DNA of 19,986 nucleotides from Eubacterium sp. UBA3782 (GCA_002368795.1 DFFG01000039.1:1-19986); one strand, 5' to 3'; counted from the first letter of the stretch, positions 7,023 to 15,253 are shown. Program-made: numbers and translations. Notes: generated by a model not told the origin, from the sequence alone.

Positions 7023-8165
7023 TCAGAAATTTGCCGAGATCCAGTCTCTGGTCTCCTTTTCTGTCTCCAGGATCGTGTCAAGATCCGGCTGCGCAATGAC
7101 GCTGTGCCGGGCCATGGATTCCTCGATGATCCGGTAGATATCCAGAAATCCGATCTCCTCCCGCAGGAACTTTGCCACAGCTGCCTCGTTGGCCGCATTG
7201 AATACCGTCGGCATGGAGCCGCCGATGCCGGCTGCCTGGATGGCCAGGGGAAGCCCCTTGAAGGTCTCCATGTCCGGCTCTTCAAAGACGATGCTGCTGA
7301 TCTGGGTGAAATCCAGACGTTTTCCCGGCAGAGGACGTCTCTGGGGATAATACAGGGCATACTGGATCGGCAGATGCATATCCGGTGTGCCAAGCTGTGC
7401 CAGCACCGCACCATCTGTAAACTCGACCATGGAGTGGATGATGCTCTGGGGCTGCACCACCACCTGGATCCTGTCCAGCGGCGTGTCAAACAGCCATCTG
7501 GCCTCCATGACCTCCAGACCCTTATTGACCAGCGTTGAGGAATCGATGGTGATCTTTGCGCCCATCGACCAGTTGGGATGCTTCAGGGCATCGGCCGGCC
7601 GTATATTCTGCAGCTGCTCCGTCTTCATGTGGCGGAAGGGGCCGCCGGAGGCCGTGATCAGCAGATGGCTGATCTGCCCTCTGTCCTCGCCATGGAGGCA
7701 CTGGAATATGGCGCTGTGCTCACTGTCCACCGGAAGGATCGATACGCCCTTCTTTCCGGCCAGCGGCATGATCAGATGTCCGGCAGTAACCAGCGTTTCC
7801 TTATTGGCCAGGGCGATATCCTTTCCTGCCTCGATCGCCGCCAGCGTCGGCCGGATGCCGATCATACCGACGATAGCGGTGACAAGAATGTCGCAGTCCG
7901 GCATAACCGCCATCTCCAGAAGGCCTTCCATTCCTGTAAGGATCTTTACCGGAAGGTCGGCCACACGGCCGCGCAGAAGTTCTGCCGCTTCCCTGTCATA
8001 GACCACCGCAAGTCTTGGTGTAAATTCCCTGATCTGCTTTTCCAGAAGATCGATGCTCCTGCCTGCAGCAAGAGCTGTCACTTCAAAATCTTTGTTTTCC
8101 CGGATGATATCCAGTGTCTGGGTGCCAATCGAACCCGTCGAACCTAAAATCGCGATCTTTCTCAT
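7023..8165 (-). CDS. dxr: 1-deoxy-D-xylulose 5-phosphate reductoisomerase
   Basis: Second step of the MEP isoprenoid pathway: rearrangement and NADPH-dependent reduction of DXP to MEP, in the cytoplasm. 380 residues, normal length. The N-terminal Rossmann motif is GSTGSIG (8-14). ALANKETLV (118-126) marks the NADPH/substrate region. The metal ligands are in PVDSEH (Asp148, Glu150) and NKGLE (Glu218). HPNWSMG (197-203) is the conserved substrate loop. ATG start, with AGGAG 6 nt upstream. It sits between cdsA (32 nt) and rseP (33 nt). It supplies the isoprenoid precursors used by UppS in the same operon and is the family targeted by fosmidomycin. Confidence 0.98.
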   Translation of the reverse strand: MRKIAILGSTGSIGTQTLDIIRENKDFEVTALAAGRSIDLLEKQIREFTPRLAVVYDREAAELLRGRVADLPVKILTGMEGLLEMAVMPDCDILVTAIVGMIGIRPTLAAIEAGKDIALANKETLVTAGHLIMPLAGKKGVSILPVDSEHSAIFQCLHGEDRGQISHLLITASGGPFRHMKTEQLQNIRPADALKHPNWSMGAKITIDSSTLVNKGLEVMEARWLFDTPLDRIQVVVQPQSIIHSMVEFTDGAVLAQLGTPDMHLPIQYALYYPQRRPLPGKRLDFTQISSIVFEEPDMETFKGLPLAIQAAGIGGSMPTVFNAANEAAVAKFLREEIGFLDIYRIIEESMARHSVIAQPDLDTILETEKETRDWISANF

Positions 8166-8197
8166 CAGATGCTCCTCTTCTCTATATCTCTGTCCGG

Positions 8198-9070
8198 TCA
8201 GCGCACCAGGCCGACGGAAAGAAAGTAAATGATCGGTGCGACAAAGATCACACTGTCAAACCGGTCCATCACGCCGCCATGCCCGGGGATCAGCCTGCCA
8301 TAGTCCTTGATGCCCATGTTTCTTTTTACTGCGGATGCTGCCAGGTCGCCGACCATGGAGATCAATCCGCCGACGATGCAGATGATGGCATACGCCCACC
8401 ATGGACCGCCGGCTACAAAGCTGTAGAGAATGCCAAGGAGCGCTGCTCCAAGGATCCCCCCAATGGCGCCCTCGATGGTCTTTTTCGGACTCAGGATTGG
8501 GGACATTTTGTGCTTTCCGATCAGCATGCCTACACAGTAGGCACAGGTATCGCAGCCCCAGGAGCACAGGAAGATCAGCCACACCAGGTATCTGCCGGTG
8601 GCCAGCATCCGGGTCTGATAGATGAAGGAAAGCATGACGCCGACATACATGATGCCAAAGAACGCCATCATAACATGGTCAGCCGTATACTTTGGATACG
8701 TGAATACGTAGACCGACATCAGCATCACGAGGCAAAGAAGCAGCGCCAGAAGCTGATATCTGCCGGAAAGGACAACGACGCTGATATAGTAGACCACAAC
8801 GCCGACGTAGCCGGTCAGCTCCAGAAGATCCAGGTTATGCTTCTCCGGATGGATCCCGGTGGCACGGTAAAGCTCGAAAACGCCGACCAGGGAAAGTACG
8901 AGCGTCGCAAAGTACAGGACCGCACCGCCCCTTCCGATCAGCAAAAGCGCCAGCTCCACAAGCACGATGCCGCTGATCAGCCTGGTCAGAAATGAATTAT
9001 CGATGTTTCTGGTCAGAAACTGGACTGCCAGAGTGACAGCCAGGGCTGCCAGTAGAACTACATATATCAT
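8198..9070 (-). CDS. cdsA: Phosphatidate cytidylyltransferase (CDP-diglyceride synthase)
   Basis: Makes CDP-diacylglycerol from phosphatidate and CTP, the branch point of phospholipid synthesis, in the cytoplasmic membrane. 290 residues with about eight hydrophobic segments. The family signature is intact at 246-272: SAVKR, then IKDYGRLIPGHGGVMDRFD. SPKKTIEG (194-201) is also conserved. I chose ATG at 9070-9068 because GAAGG lies 8 nt upstream; an in-frame TTG two codons earlier (9076) is too close to that ribosome-binding site. The roughly 100-nt gap to uppS is wider than the others in this operon and holds two small hairpins. Confidence 0.96.
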   Translation of the reverse strand: MIYVVLLAALAVTLAVQFLTRNIDNSFLTRLISGIVLVELALLLIGRGGAVLYFATLVLSLVGVFELYRATGIHPEKHNLDLLELTGYVGVVVYYISVVVLSGRYQLLALLLCLVMLMSVYVFTYPKYTADHVMMAFFGIMYVGVMLSFIYQTRMLATGRYLVWLIFLCSWGCDTCAYCVGMLIGKHKMSPILSPKKTIEGAIGGILGAALLGILYSFVAGGPWWAYAIICIVGGLISMVGDLAASAVKRNMGIKDYGRLIPGHGGVMDRFDSVIFVAPIIYFLSVGLVR

Positions 9071-9098
9071 AGGCAAAACCTTCTATCCATATCTTCCT

Positions 9099-9117
9099 GT
9101 TTCTTTCCAAAAGAAAC
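9099..9117 (-). other. Small perfect hairpin ahead of cdsA
   Basis: GTTTCTTT and AAAGAAAC pair over 8 bp around a 3-nt loop in the uppS-cdsA gap. A second, weaker hairpin (AGCCG/CGGCT) lies just upstream on the minus strand. No T-run follows, so it is not a terminator; it may be an mRNA processing or stability site. Confidence 0.4.
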
Positions 9118-9173
9118 AAGCCGCTGCATCCGGCTCCTGCCCGCCGTATCGTCAGGCAGTACTCCCGCAGCAC

Positions 9174-9896
9174 TTATTTTGCATTGCCGTAGCGGCGGTC
9201 TCTGCTGTTGTATTTTTCGATCGCCTTCATCAGATCCGGCTTGTGGAAATCCGGCCATGCGGTATCTGTAAAATAGAATTCCGTATAAGCCAACTGCCAC
9301 AGCAGAAAATTGGACAGGCGCATCTCTCCGCTCGTCCGGATCAGCAGGTCCGGATCCGGTATCCCGGCGGTGTCCAGATACTGCTCAAACACATCGCCAC
9401 GGATCCTGCCCTCGGGGATCTTTCCCGCCCGGACATCGTCGGCAAGCCTGGTCACAGCCCGCTCGATCTCGTCTCTTCCGCCATAGTTCAGGGCGATCTG
9501 GAAAAACATCCGGTCATAGCCGGCCGACATCCCCTCCAGCTCACGTATGCTCTCCTGGATATCCGGCTCCAGCGCAGAGGTATCGCCGATGATCTTCACC
9601 CGCATATGATTGCGCTCCGCCTTTCGCTCGCACCGCTTCAGATACTTCCGGAAAAGATCCATCAGGACCTTGATCTCATCGGCAGAGCGCTTCCAGTTTT
9701 CCGTGGAAAAGGCGTAGACCGTCAGGTAGCGGATCCCCATGTCAGCCATGATATCGCACATTTTTTCCAGATTGTCGCAGCCGACGATATGGCCATAGCT
9801 TCTGGGCATGCCCTTTGCCTTGGCCCAGCGGCCGTTGCCGTCAAGAATGATCGCGATGTGATTTGGGAGTTTCAGTTCCTTTGTCTGTTCAGCCAT
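9174..9896 (-). CDS. uppS: Undecaprenyl diphosphate synthase (cis-prenyltransferase)
   Basis: Extends farnesyl diphosphate with isopentenyl units to make the C55 lipid carrier for cell-wall polymers. 240 residues from the chosen start. Conserved regions in order: HIAIILDGNGRWA with catalytic Asp19; GHIVGCDNL; YAFSTENWKR; LNYGGRDEI; and the C-terminal DLLIRTSGEMRLSNFL with AYTEFYF. The reading frame extends 23 codons upstream to a TTG at 9965, but ATG at 9896-9894 has AAGGAG 7-8 nt upstream and gives the usual N-terminus MAEQTKELKLPNHIA. The 152-nt gap to frr holds a long hairpin. Position between frr and cdsA is the classic bacterial order. Confidence 0.97.
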   Translation of the reverse strand: MAEQTKELKLPNHIAIILDGNGRWAKAKGMPRSYGHIVGCDNLEKMCDIMADMGIRYLTVYAFSTENWKRSADEIKVLMDLFRKYLKRCERKAERNHMRVKIIGDTSALEPDIQESIRELEGMSAGYDRMFFQIALNYGGRDEIERAVTRLADDVRAGKIPEGRIRGDVFEQYLDTAGIPDPDLLIRTSGEMRLSNFLLWQLAYTEFYFTDTAWPDFHKPDLMKAIEKYNSRDRRYGNAK

Positions 9897-9963
9897 CCTC
9901 TGTCTCCTTACCTGCGCAGATGGGATGCAGCCCTTGTTTTGCAGCCGCACCGCGTACAATGAC

Positions 9964-10013
9964 AACGCCTCCTGACCGCCCTGCTGCTTGCCGGCAGGCC
10001 GCCTGGAGGCGTT
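9964..10013 (-). other. Long intercistronic hairpin between frr and uppS
   Basis: AACGCCTCC (9964-9972) and GGAGGCGTT (10005-10013) pair perfectly over 9 bp. Inside them CCTGC (9980-9984) pairs with GCAGG (9994-9998), with mismatches between the two helices. The minus strand continues GTCATTG, so there is no U-tract and this is not a standard terminator. It may adjust expression between frr and uppS. Confidence 0.5.
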
Positions 10014-10048
10014 TGCATTCCGACCGGACCCTAAAGGTTCCCGGCCGC

Positions 10049-10603
10049 TTATACTGTCATCAGTTCCTTGGATTTCTCGTCAACGATCTTATCCACATCC
10101 TTGATGTATCTGTCTGTAATCTTCTGCAGCTCATCCTGCAGCTCCTTGATGACGTCCTCAGAGACATCCTCTTTCTTGTCCAGCTTCTTAAAGACATCGT
10201 TGCCGTCACGACGGATATTCCGGATCGCGACCTTGGCAGCCTCACCTTTTTTCTTGACGTCCTTGGTCAGATCTCTTCTTCTCTCCTCGGTAAGCTCGGG
10301 GAAGATCAGACGGATCACCTTGCCGTCGGTGCTGGGATTGATGCCAAGCTCAGAGGTCTGGATGGCCTTGATGATCTTCTTGACCATGCTGGCCTCCCAG
10401 GGCTGGATCTGGATGATACGTGCTTCCGGTACCGTGATATTTGCCACGGACTGGATCGGGCTCGGGGAGCCGTAATAGTCGACCATAATGCGGTCGAGCA
10501 CATGCGGATTGGCACGTCCTGCGCGGATGGTGGCCAGCTCGCTGTTCAGATTGGCAATGGTCTTTGTCATCTTGTCATCATATGGCTTAACTCTTTCATT
10601 CAT
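10049..10603 (-). CDS. frr: Ribosome recycling factor
   Basis: Splits post-termination ribosomes together with EF-G. 184 residues, the standard length. Conserved landmarks: TIRAGRANPHVLDRI near the N-terminus, YYGSPSPIQSVANITVPEAR, QPWE (68-71), SELGINPSTDGKVIRL, and the C-terminal helix ending KIVDEKSKELMTV. The three-helix plus small beta-domain layout fits. ATG start, with GGAGG 9 nt upstream. It lies 19 nt after pyrH, as in most bacteria, and belongs to the same transcript. Confidence 0.98.
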   Translation of the reverse strand: MNERVKPYDDKMTKTIANLNSELATIRAGRANPHVLDRIMVDYYGSPSPIQSVANITVPEARIIQIQPWEASMVKKIIKAIQTSELGINPSTDGKVIRLIFPELTEERRRDLTKDVKKKGEAAKVAIRNIRRDGNDVFKKLDKKEDVSEDVIKELQDELQKITDRYIKDVDKIVDEKSKELMTV

Positions 10604-10622
10604 GGTAAATATCCTCCCTTCC

Positions 10623-11318
10623 TCATACAGTTACAAGTGTACCGGTTATTTTTCCATGGGCAGCATTGACGATGCTGTCCTTCTCTTTCAGTCCGAAAAC
10701 GATCATCGGCATACGGTTTTCCTGGGCCAGGATGGATGCCGTCATGTCGACCACGTGAAGCTGCTTTTCGATCACTTCCTCGATGGATACCTTATCGTAT
10801 TTCTTTGCATCCGGATTATCCTTGGGATCCGCATCGTAGACACCGTCGATGGCCTTTGCCAGAAGCAGGGCATCCGCCTCGATCTCGATGGCCCTCAGCA
10901 CTGCAGCCGTATCGGTGGAGAAATAGGGATTTCCCGTGCCGCCGCCAAAGAACACGACCATGTTCCGGCTGAAATACTTATTGCTTCGATCTTTGGAATA
11001 CGTTTTTGTGATATCTCCGACCATAAAGGGAGTGAGGACAGATGTCATCATGCCCTGGGAACGGAAGATCTCGGAAACGTAGATACAGTTCATGACTGTG
11101 GCAAGCATTCCGATCTGGTCTGCCTTTACCCTGTCGATGTTCTCGCTGGAACGGCCGCGCCAGAAATTGCCGCCGCCGATCACGATGCCGATCTGGAAGC
11201 CCTCATCCACAAGTTTTTTTACCTGCAGGGCTACCTCTGTCACTACTGCCTCGTCAAATCCCGTCTTTTTGTCGCCCGCAAGAGCTTCTCCGCTCAGCTT
11301 AAGTAATAATCGCTTCAT
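10623..11318 (-). CDS. pyrH: Uridylate kinase (UMP kinase)
   Basis: Phosphorylates UMP to UDP; bacterial-type hexameric enzyme of the amino-acid kinase fold. 231 residues. Motifs: KLSGEAL (7-13), IGGGNFWRG (47-55), GGGTGNPYFSTDTAA (125-139) and DGVYDADP (158-165). ATG start with GGAGAG upstream. It is the first gene of the operon: an extended -10 promoter lies between it and lysC. The often-seen upstream partners rpsB and tsf are absent; aspartokinase occupies that place. Confidence 0.98.
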   Translation of the reverse strand: MKRLLLKLSGEALAGDKKTGFDEAVVTEVALQVKKLVDEGFQIGIVIGGGNFWRGRSSENIDRVKADQIGMLATVMNCIYVSEIFRSQGMMTSVLTPFMVGDITKTYSKDRSNKYFSRNMVVFFGGGTGNPYFSTDTAAVLRAIEIEADALLLAKAIDGVYDADPKDNPDAKKYDKVSIEEVIEKQLHVVDMTASILAQENRMPMIVFGLKEKDSIVNAAHGKITGTLVTV

Positions 11319-11360
11319 GTATATGCTCTCTCCTTGTCAAGCTTGATCACTACCAGTCTG

Positions 11361-11369
11361 ATTATATCA
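11361..11369 (-). promoter_or_regulatory. Extended -10 promoter of the pyrH operon
   Basis: The minus strand reads TGATATAAT, a perfect -10 (11366-11361) with TG one base upstream. There is no good -35 at 16-18 nt, as is common with extended -10 promoters. Transcription would start near 11354, giving a short leader. No terminator separates lysC from this promoter, so readthrough from lysC is possible. Confidence 0.55.
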
Positions 11370-11384
11370 CAGGCACAGAAAAAG

Positions 11385-12704
11385 TTACAGTTGAGCGATG
11401 ACAAAAATATCATAAATCGCTTTAATGGCTGTCTCGAAGTCCCGGTTTTCCACACCGATGATGATATTCAGCTCCGAAGAACCCTGGTCGATCATTTTCA
11501 CGTTAACGTGGGCATGGGCCAGCGCGGAAAAGATCCTTCCTGCTGTACCTCTGGTCCTGCGCATGCCGCGGCCAACGACAGCGATCAGGGCAAGATCCGA
11601 TTCAAGCTCGATCAGGTCCGGGCGCACGCTCCTATGAAGCCCTGCGATCACCTGCTGCTCGTGGGGCTCAAACTCGTGCTGGTTGACCAGAACGGTAAAG
11701 GTATCGATGCCGGAGGGCGTATGTTCGAAGGTCATGCCCACATCTTCAAACACCTGGAGGACCTTGCGGCCAAAGCCTACCTCTGTGTTCATCATCGCTT
11801 TTTCGATGGTGACCGAAGCAAAGCCCTTCTTGCCGCCGATGCCGGTGATGCAGAACCTGGGCTTGTTGCAGGTGCTCTCCACGACCATGGTGCCCGGATC
11901 ATCCGGACAGTTGGTGTTGCGCACATTGATCGGGATGCCCTCCTTGCGGAGCGGGAATACCGCATCCTCGTGCAGGACCGTGGCGCCCATGTAGGACAGC
12001 TCACGCATCTCCCGGTAGGTGATGGTGGGGATCGTCACGGGATCCTTGATGATCCGCGGGTCAGCCATCAGGAAGCCGGATACATCGGTCCAGTTCTCAT
12101 ACAGATCGGCATGGACAGCCTTTGCCACGAGGGATCCGGTAATATCCGATCCGCCTCTGGAAAATGTCTTGATGGAACCATCGGGCATGGCGCCGTAAAA
12201 TCCGGGAATGACCGCCTTTGGAATATCCTCCAGCCGTCTGGAAAGCTGCTTGTCTGTCTTTTTGTCGTCAAAAGCGCCGTCCTCATCAAAGGCGATGACC
12301 TCTGCCGCATCGACAAAAGTATAGCCAAGGAAGGCCGCCATAACGATGCCGTTCAGGTACTCACCCCGGGATGCTGCATAATCTTCTCCCACTCTGGCAC
12401 GGAACGAGGCTTCGATCGTCTCGAATTCCGGTTCCATATCCAGGTCAAGGCCAAGCCCCTGAATGATCTCTTCGTATCTGTCACGGATGTTCTGCAGGGC
12501 TGCAGAAAAATCCTGCCCGCTTTCTGCCAGGTGATAGCAGCTATAGAGCATATCCGTTACCTTTGTGTCGCCTGGAAACCGTCTGCCAGGTGCAGAGGGT
12601 ATCACATACCTCCGGTCTTCCTCCGCCAGAACGATGTTTCCTACCTTCCGGAACTGCTCTGCGTTCGCCAGAGAGCTTCCTCCGAATTTTACTACCTTTT
12701 TCAT
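11385..12704 (-). CDS. lysC: Aspartate kinase (monofunctional aspartokinase)
   Basis: Phosphorylates aspartate, the first step toward lysine, threonine, methionine and diaminopimelate. 439 residues. KFGGSSL (6-12) is the ATP-binding start of the amino-acid kinase domain; FSRGGSDITGS around residue 180 and SRGEYLNG are catalytic-domain hallmarks; two ACT regulatory domains follow after about residue 300 (TGIGGKKGFASVTIEK; ALIAVVGRGMR). The segment SAPGRRFPGDTKVTDML resembles the monofunctional YclM-like type more than the bifunctional ThrA type. ATG start, with AGGAG 9 nt upstream inside the end of the DUF5662 gene, only 3 nt away, so the two are an operon. No lysine riboswitch lies directly before it. 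Which end product inhibits it cannot be read from the sequence. Confidence 0.95.
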   Translation of the reverse strand: MKKVVKFGGSSLANAEQFRKVGNIVLAEEDRRYVIPSAPGRRFPGDTKVTDMLYSCYHLAESGQDFSAALQNIRDRYEEIIQGLGLDLDMEPEFETIEASFRARVGEDYAASRGEYLNGIVMAAFLGYTFVDAAEVIAFDEDGAFDDKKTDKQLSRRLEDIPKAVIPGFYGAMPDGSIKTFSRGGSDITGSLVAKAVHADLYENWTDVSGFLMADPRIIKDPVTIPTITYREMRELSYMGATVLHEDAVFPLRKEGIPINVRNTNCPDDPGTMVVESTCNKPRFCITGIGGKKGFASVTIEKAMMNTEVGFGRKVLQVFEDVGMTFEHTPSGIDTFTVLVNQHEFEPHEQQVIAGLHRSVRPDLIELESDLALIAVVGRGMRRTRGTAGRIFSALAHAHVNVKMIDQGSSELNIIIGVENRDFETAIKAIYDIFVIAQL

Positions 12705-12707
12705 TGC

Positions 12708-13301
12708 TTATTTCTCCTGTTTCCGGCTTTTCTTTCCGAGAACGTTTTCGCCCGCAGGCACAAAATCCATGCCGTTCAAGTAAACATAACGGATATAGCG
12801 GATCGTGACCTCCTCGCCCTTTTCAGCCAGCATGCCGAGCAGGAATTCAAGGTCGTGCTTTACCAGATCGTCCACAAACCAAAGCCGCTTTTTGCTTTTC
12901 AGATAATACTCAAGCGGCGAGCGGTCCGTATAGGCGCTGCCAAGGTACGTCCTGGAGGCGCTGATCCGGTCTGCGATCATTTCCGCGATGTATTTTCGCG
13001 GCATGGGAACACCACGGATGATTGTATCACAGTTTACGCCGTAGTCAATCCAGTATTCAAAATGGTGACGGTTCCTGCCCTTGTGGTGGAGCCAGGACAA
13101 CGAAACACCGGTAGCCTCCCTTTCGGCATTGTTCGGGCTCCTGTCTCCCTGCCAGTAGCGGCATCCGGCCATAAATTCCACCGGGGAATACTTGGACAGA
13201 TCATGCAGGAGTCCCTGCCGGTAAAGCCCCATGCGGAAGCAGTACCGGGTCACCAGGATCTTATGCCTGGTAATCGTTTCAAAATGCTCGCGGATATACA
13301 T
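12708..13301 (-). CDS. DUF5662 family protein, HD-domain-like
   Basis: 197-residue cytoplasmic protein of unknown function that I assign to DUF5662 from its overall pattern: LLHDLSKYSPVEF (31-43), WLHHKGRNRHHFEYW (70-84), MPRKYIAEMIADR (100-112) and a C-terminal KHDLEF. His13, His33-Asp34, His72/His73, His79/His80 and Asp111 are spaced like metal ligands of HD-type phosphohydrolases, so a metal-dependent hydrolase is possible; that is inference. No signal peptide or membrane helix. ATG start, with AAGGA about 10 nt upstream. It is 3 nt from lysC. The 95-nt gap before it, 13302-13396, holds only a small GCAGT/ACTGC hairpin (13358-13370) and no clear promoter or terminator. Confidence 0.8.
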   Translation of the reverse strand: MYIREHFETITRHKILVTRYCFRMGLYRQGLLHDLSKYSPVEFMAGCRYWQGDRSPNNAEREATGVSLSWLHHKGRNRHHFEYWIDYGVNCDTIIRGVPMPRKYIAEMIADRISASRTYLGSAYTDRSPLEYYLKSKKRLWFVDDLVKHDLEFLLGMLAEKGEEVTIRYIRYVYLNGMDFVPAGENVLGKKSRKQEK

Positions 13302-13396
13302 CGTTTATGGTTCCTTCTTTTTGTTTTCCGGAATATGTTTTTTTGCAGAATATGTATGCAGTATCACTGCCATGTGCGGATGCGTCCCGGATCTTT

Positions 13397-15253
13397 TTAT
13401 TTTGCCAGAAGGATCATGATGCTGCGCGGTCTGACCAGGATCTGGCGCTCCTGTGCCTTTTCCAGCGGCAGTTCACAGCCGTCGGCATAGAAGCCCTCCT
13501 CCGATGCCGTGTCGGCCTTGATCACCCATTCCCTGCCTCCGGGCACCTTTGGAAGGGCGAATTTCTGATCCTGCCAGTACATGTTGCAGATGATGTAGAT
13601 CGTATCATCTGCCTTTCTGTCATCTCCTGCTGCGTATTCTCCGCAGTAAAGGATGCCTGTGCCCTGCCTGGTATCTGCGCCGGTATTCATCCAGGCTACC
13701 TCGCTGTGATAGGAGATATCCGGGATCCCGCAGGAGCGGTAATCGCTCATACGGAACGGCCGGTCCATGTGCAGGATCGGATGGGCCTTCCGGAAAGCGA
13801 TGGCTTCTTTTACAAATTCCTGCATCCGCAGTGAGTTCTTTCCCTTTCCCCAGCTGATCCAGCCGACCGGATTATCCTGGCACCAGGCATTGTTGTTGCC
13901 GTCCTGGGAATTGAGCACCTCATCACCGCCATAGAGCATGGGTGTTCCCTGGCTGGTGAGCATAAGGAGCATGGCGTTTCTGGCCTGCTGCCGGCGAAGC
14001 TTCTGTACGGAAGCCTTGCGCGTCGGGCCCTCTACGCCGCAGTTCCAGGTCAGGTTGACCGGATTTCCATCCCGGTTGTTCTCTCCGTTTGCCTGGTTGT
14101 GTTTCTCCTCATAGGAGACCATATCCGCAAGGGTAAAGCCGTCATGATCGACCAGATACTGCACAAAGCCTTCCCGGGCGGAAAAAGCGCGCTGCGCCTC
14201 GCAGACCTGAGAAATATTGATGTCCGCATCCCCCTTCAGGAACCGGCGCATCAGCTGCTGGTATCCGCCGTTCATCTCCCCGAGATTTTTTACATAGGGG
14301 ACCTTGTCCCGGTAGATCGCGCCGGTATCAAAGCTGGTAAAGAGCAGCTTTGTCTTCCGGAGCATCGGATCGGAGACGACGCTGTGGATCCAGTTGCCCC
14401 AGCCCATCAGCCGGAAGCCGTCGATGGCATAGTGGCATCTCCAGTAATGCAGAACATCAGTGACAAAGCCGCTGACCGTATCCGGAGCAAAATAAAATTC
14501 CAGGATACACTCGATGCCCGCTTTATGAAGCGCATCCACAAGAGCGGCAAACTCTGCCGCGCTGTTGTCGGAGGCTGCATAGCTCTCCTTCGGCGCGAAG
14601 TAGAGGCCATCCGTATAGCCCCAGTAGTTTTCCTTCTTATCTCCCTGCGGCTGCATGACCTTTATGCTCTGGTCCAGCTCATAGAAGCTTTCCTTTTCCT
14701 CTCGCTCAAGGAATTCGTAGACCGGCATCAGGATAAGGCCATTGATCCCCAGCTCTTTCAGATAAGGGATCCGCTCCTCTACGCCCAGGAAGGTGCCCGG
14801 ATGCTTTACGCCGGCGGGCTTCTGCATCGTAAATCCCTTCACGTGGATCTTATAAAGGATGCTTTCGTGATAGGGGATCTCCAGCGGTCTGCTCTCTGCC
14901 CCTTTCTCCCTTGTGATCACGCCACGCACACTGGTCCTTCCCTCCTGGTCCACATGTCTGCGCAGACTGTGGGTATAAGGGTCGCCGATCATTTTTTTCC
15001 CGATGCGGTAATTGTATTCGTATTCTTCCTTATGGTCGATGGCCACAAAAACGGAGCTGACCTCACCGATCCGTTCCTCCTCCGGGAGGGAGATCACCTG
15101 ACAGGGCTGCGCTTCTCCCTTGCGGTACAGCAGAAGCTCTGCCTCCTGCCCATCCGGCACAGCAACCGTAAAGTAAGTGCCATGTACATTTTCGTGTACG
15201 CCGACCCGCTCCGGAATTACCGGACGGACGGGAAAATCTGTCATTGTATACAT
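13397..15253 (-). CDS. GlgX/pullulanase-like GH13 protein with altered catalytic residues
   Basis: 618 residues laid out like glycogen debranching enzyme: N-terminal CBM48-like beta domain (about 10-95), GH13 barrel (about 130-520) and a C-terminal beta domain. Family landmarks kept are YKIHVKGFT, WGYTDGLYFAP (211-221), HYW (269-271), region IV DHDGFTLADMVSYEEKHN (369-386), GENNRDG (390-396), SQGTPML and NNNAWCQDN. Aligned with GlgX, the nucleophile Asp after GFRF is Met283, the acid/base Glu of AEPW is Thr306, and the region I Asp and Asn-His are Glu252 and Ala256-Pro257; only the third acidic residue, Asp371, remains. It may be a pseudoenzyme binding glycogen or maltodextrin. The start is ATG at 15253, with AGAGG 6 nt upstream; ATG at 15244 is an alternative. 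It follows xth by 49 nt. Confidence 0.88.
   Translation of the reverse strand: MYTMTDFPVRPVIPERVGVHENVHGTYFTVAVPDGQEAELLLYRKGEAQPCQVISLPEEERIGEVSSVFVAIDHKEEYEYNYRIGKKMIGDPYTHSLRRHVDQEGRTSVRGVITREKGAESRPLEIPYHESILYKIHVKGFTMQKPAGVKHPGTFLGVEERIPYLKELGINGLILMPVYEFLEREEKESFYELDQSIKVMQPQGDKKENYWGYTDGLYFAPKESYAASDNSAAEFAALVDALHKAGIECILEFYFAPDTVSGFVTDVLHYWRCHYAIDGFRLMGWGNWIHSVVSDPMLRKTKLLFTSFDTGAIYRDKVPYVKNLGEMNGGYQQLMRRFLKGDADINISQVCEAQRAFSAREGFVQYLVDHDGFTLADMVSYEEKHNQANGENNRDGNPVNLTWNCGVEGPTRKASVQKLRRQQARNAMLLMLTSQGTPMLYGGDEVLNSQDGNNNAWCQDNPVGWISWGKGKNSLRMQEFVKEAIAFRKAHPILHMDRPFRMSDYRSCGIPDISYHSEVAWMNTGADTRQGTGILYCGEYAAGDDRKADDTIYIICNMYWQDQKFALPKVPGGREWVIKADTASEEGFYADGCELPLEKAQERQILVRPRSIMILLAK

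Noticed and set aside
5643..7538. A 631-codon plus-strand open frame opposite rseP and dxr
   Set aside because: Antisense shadow: both minus-strand genes are complete with catalytic motifs, and the product resembles no family I know.
9897..9965. TTG start at 9965 for uppS giving 23 extra residues
   Set aside because: No ribosome-binding site there; ATG at 9896 has AAGGAG and gives the usual N-terminus.
11334..13490. A 718-codon plus-strand open frame opposite lysC and the DUF5662 gene
   Set aside because: It lies antisense to two genes with clear family motifs and good ribosome-binding sites; its translation is His/Leu/Val-rich with no recognisable domain.
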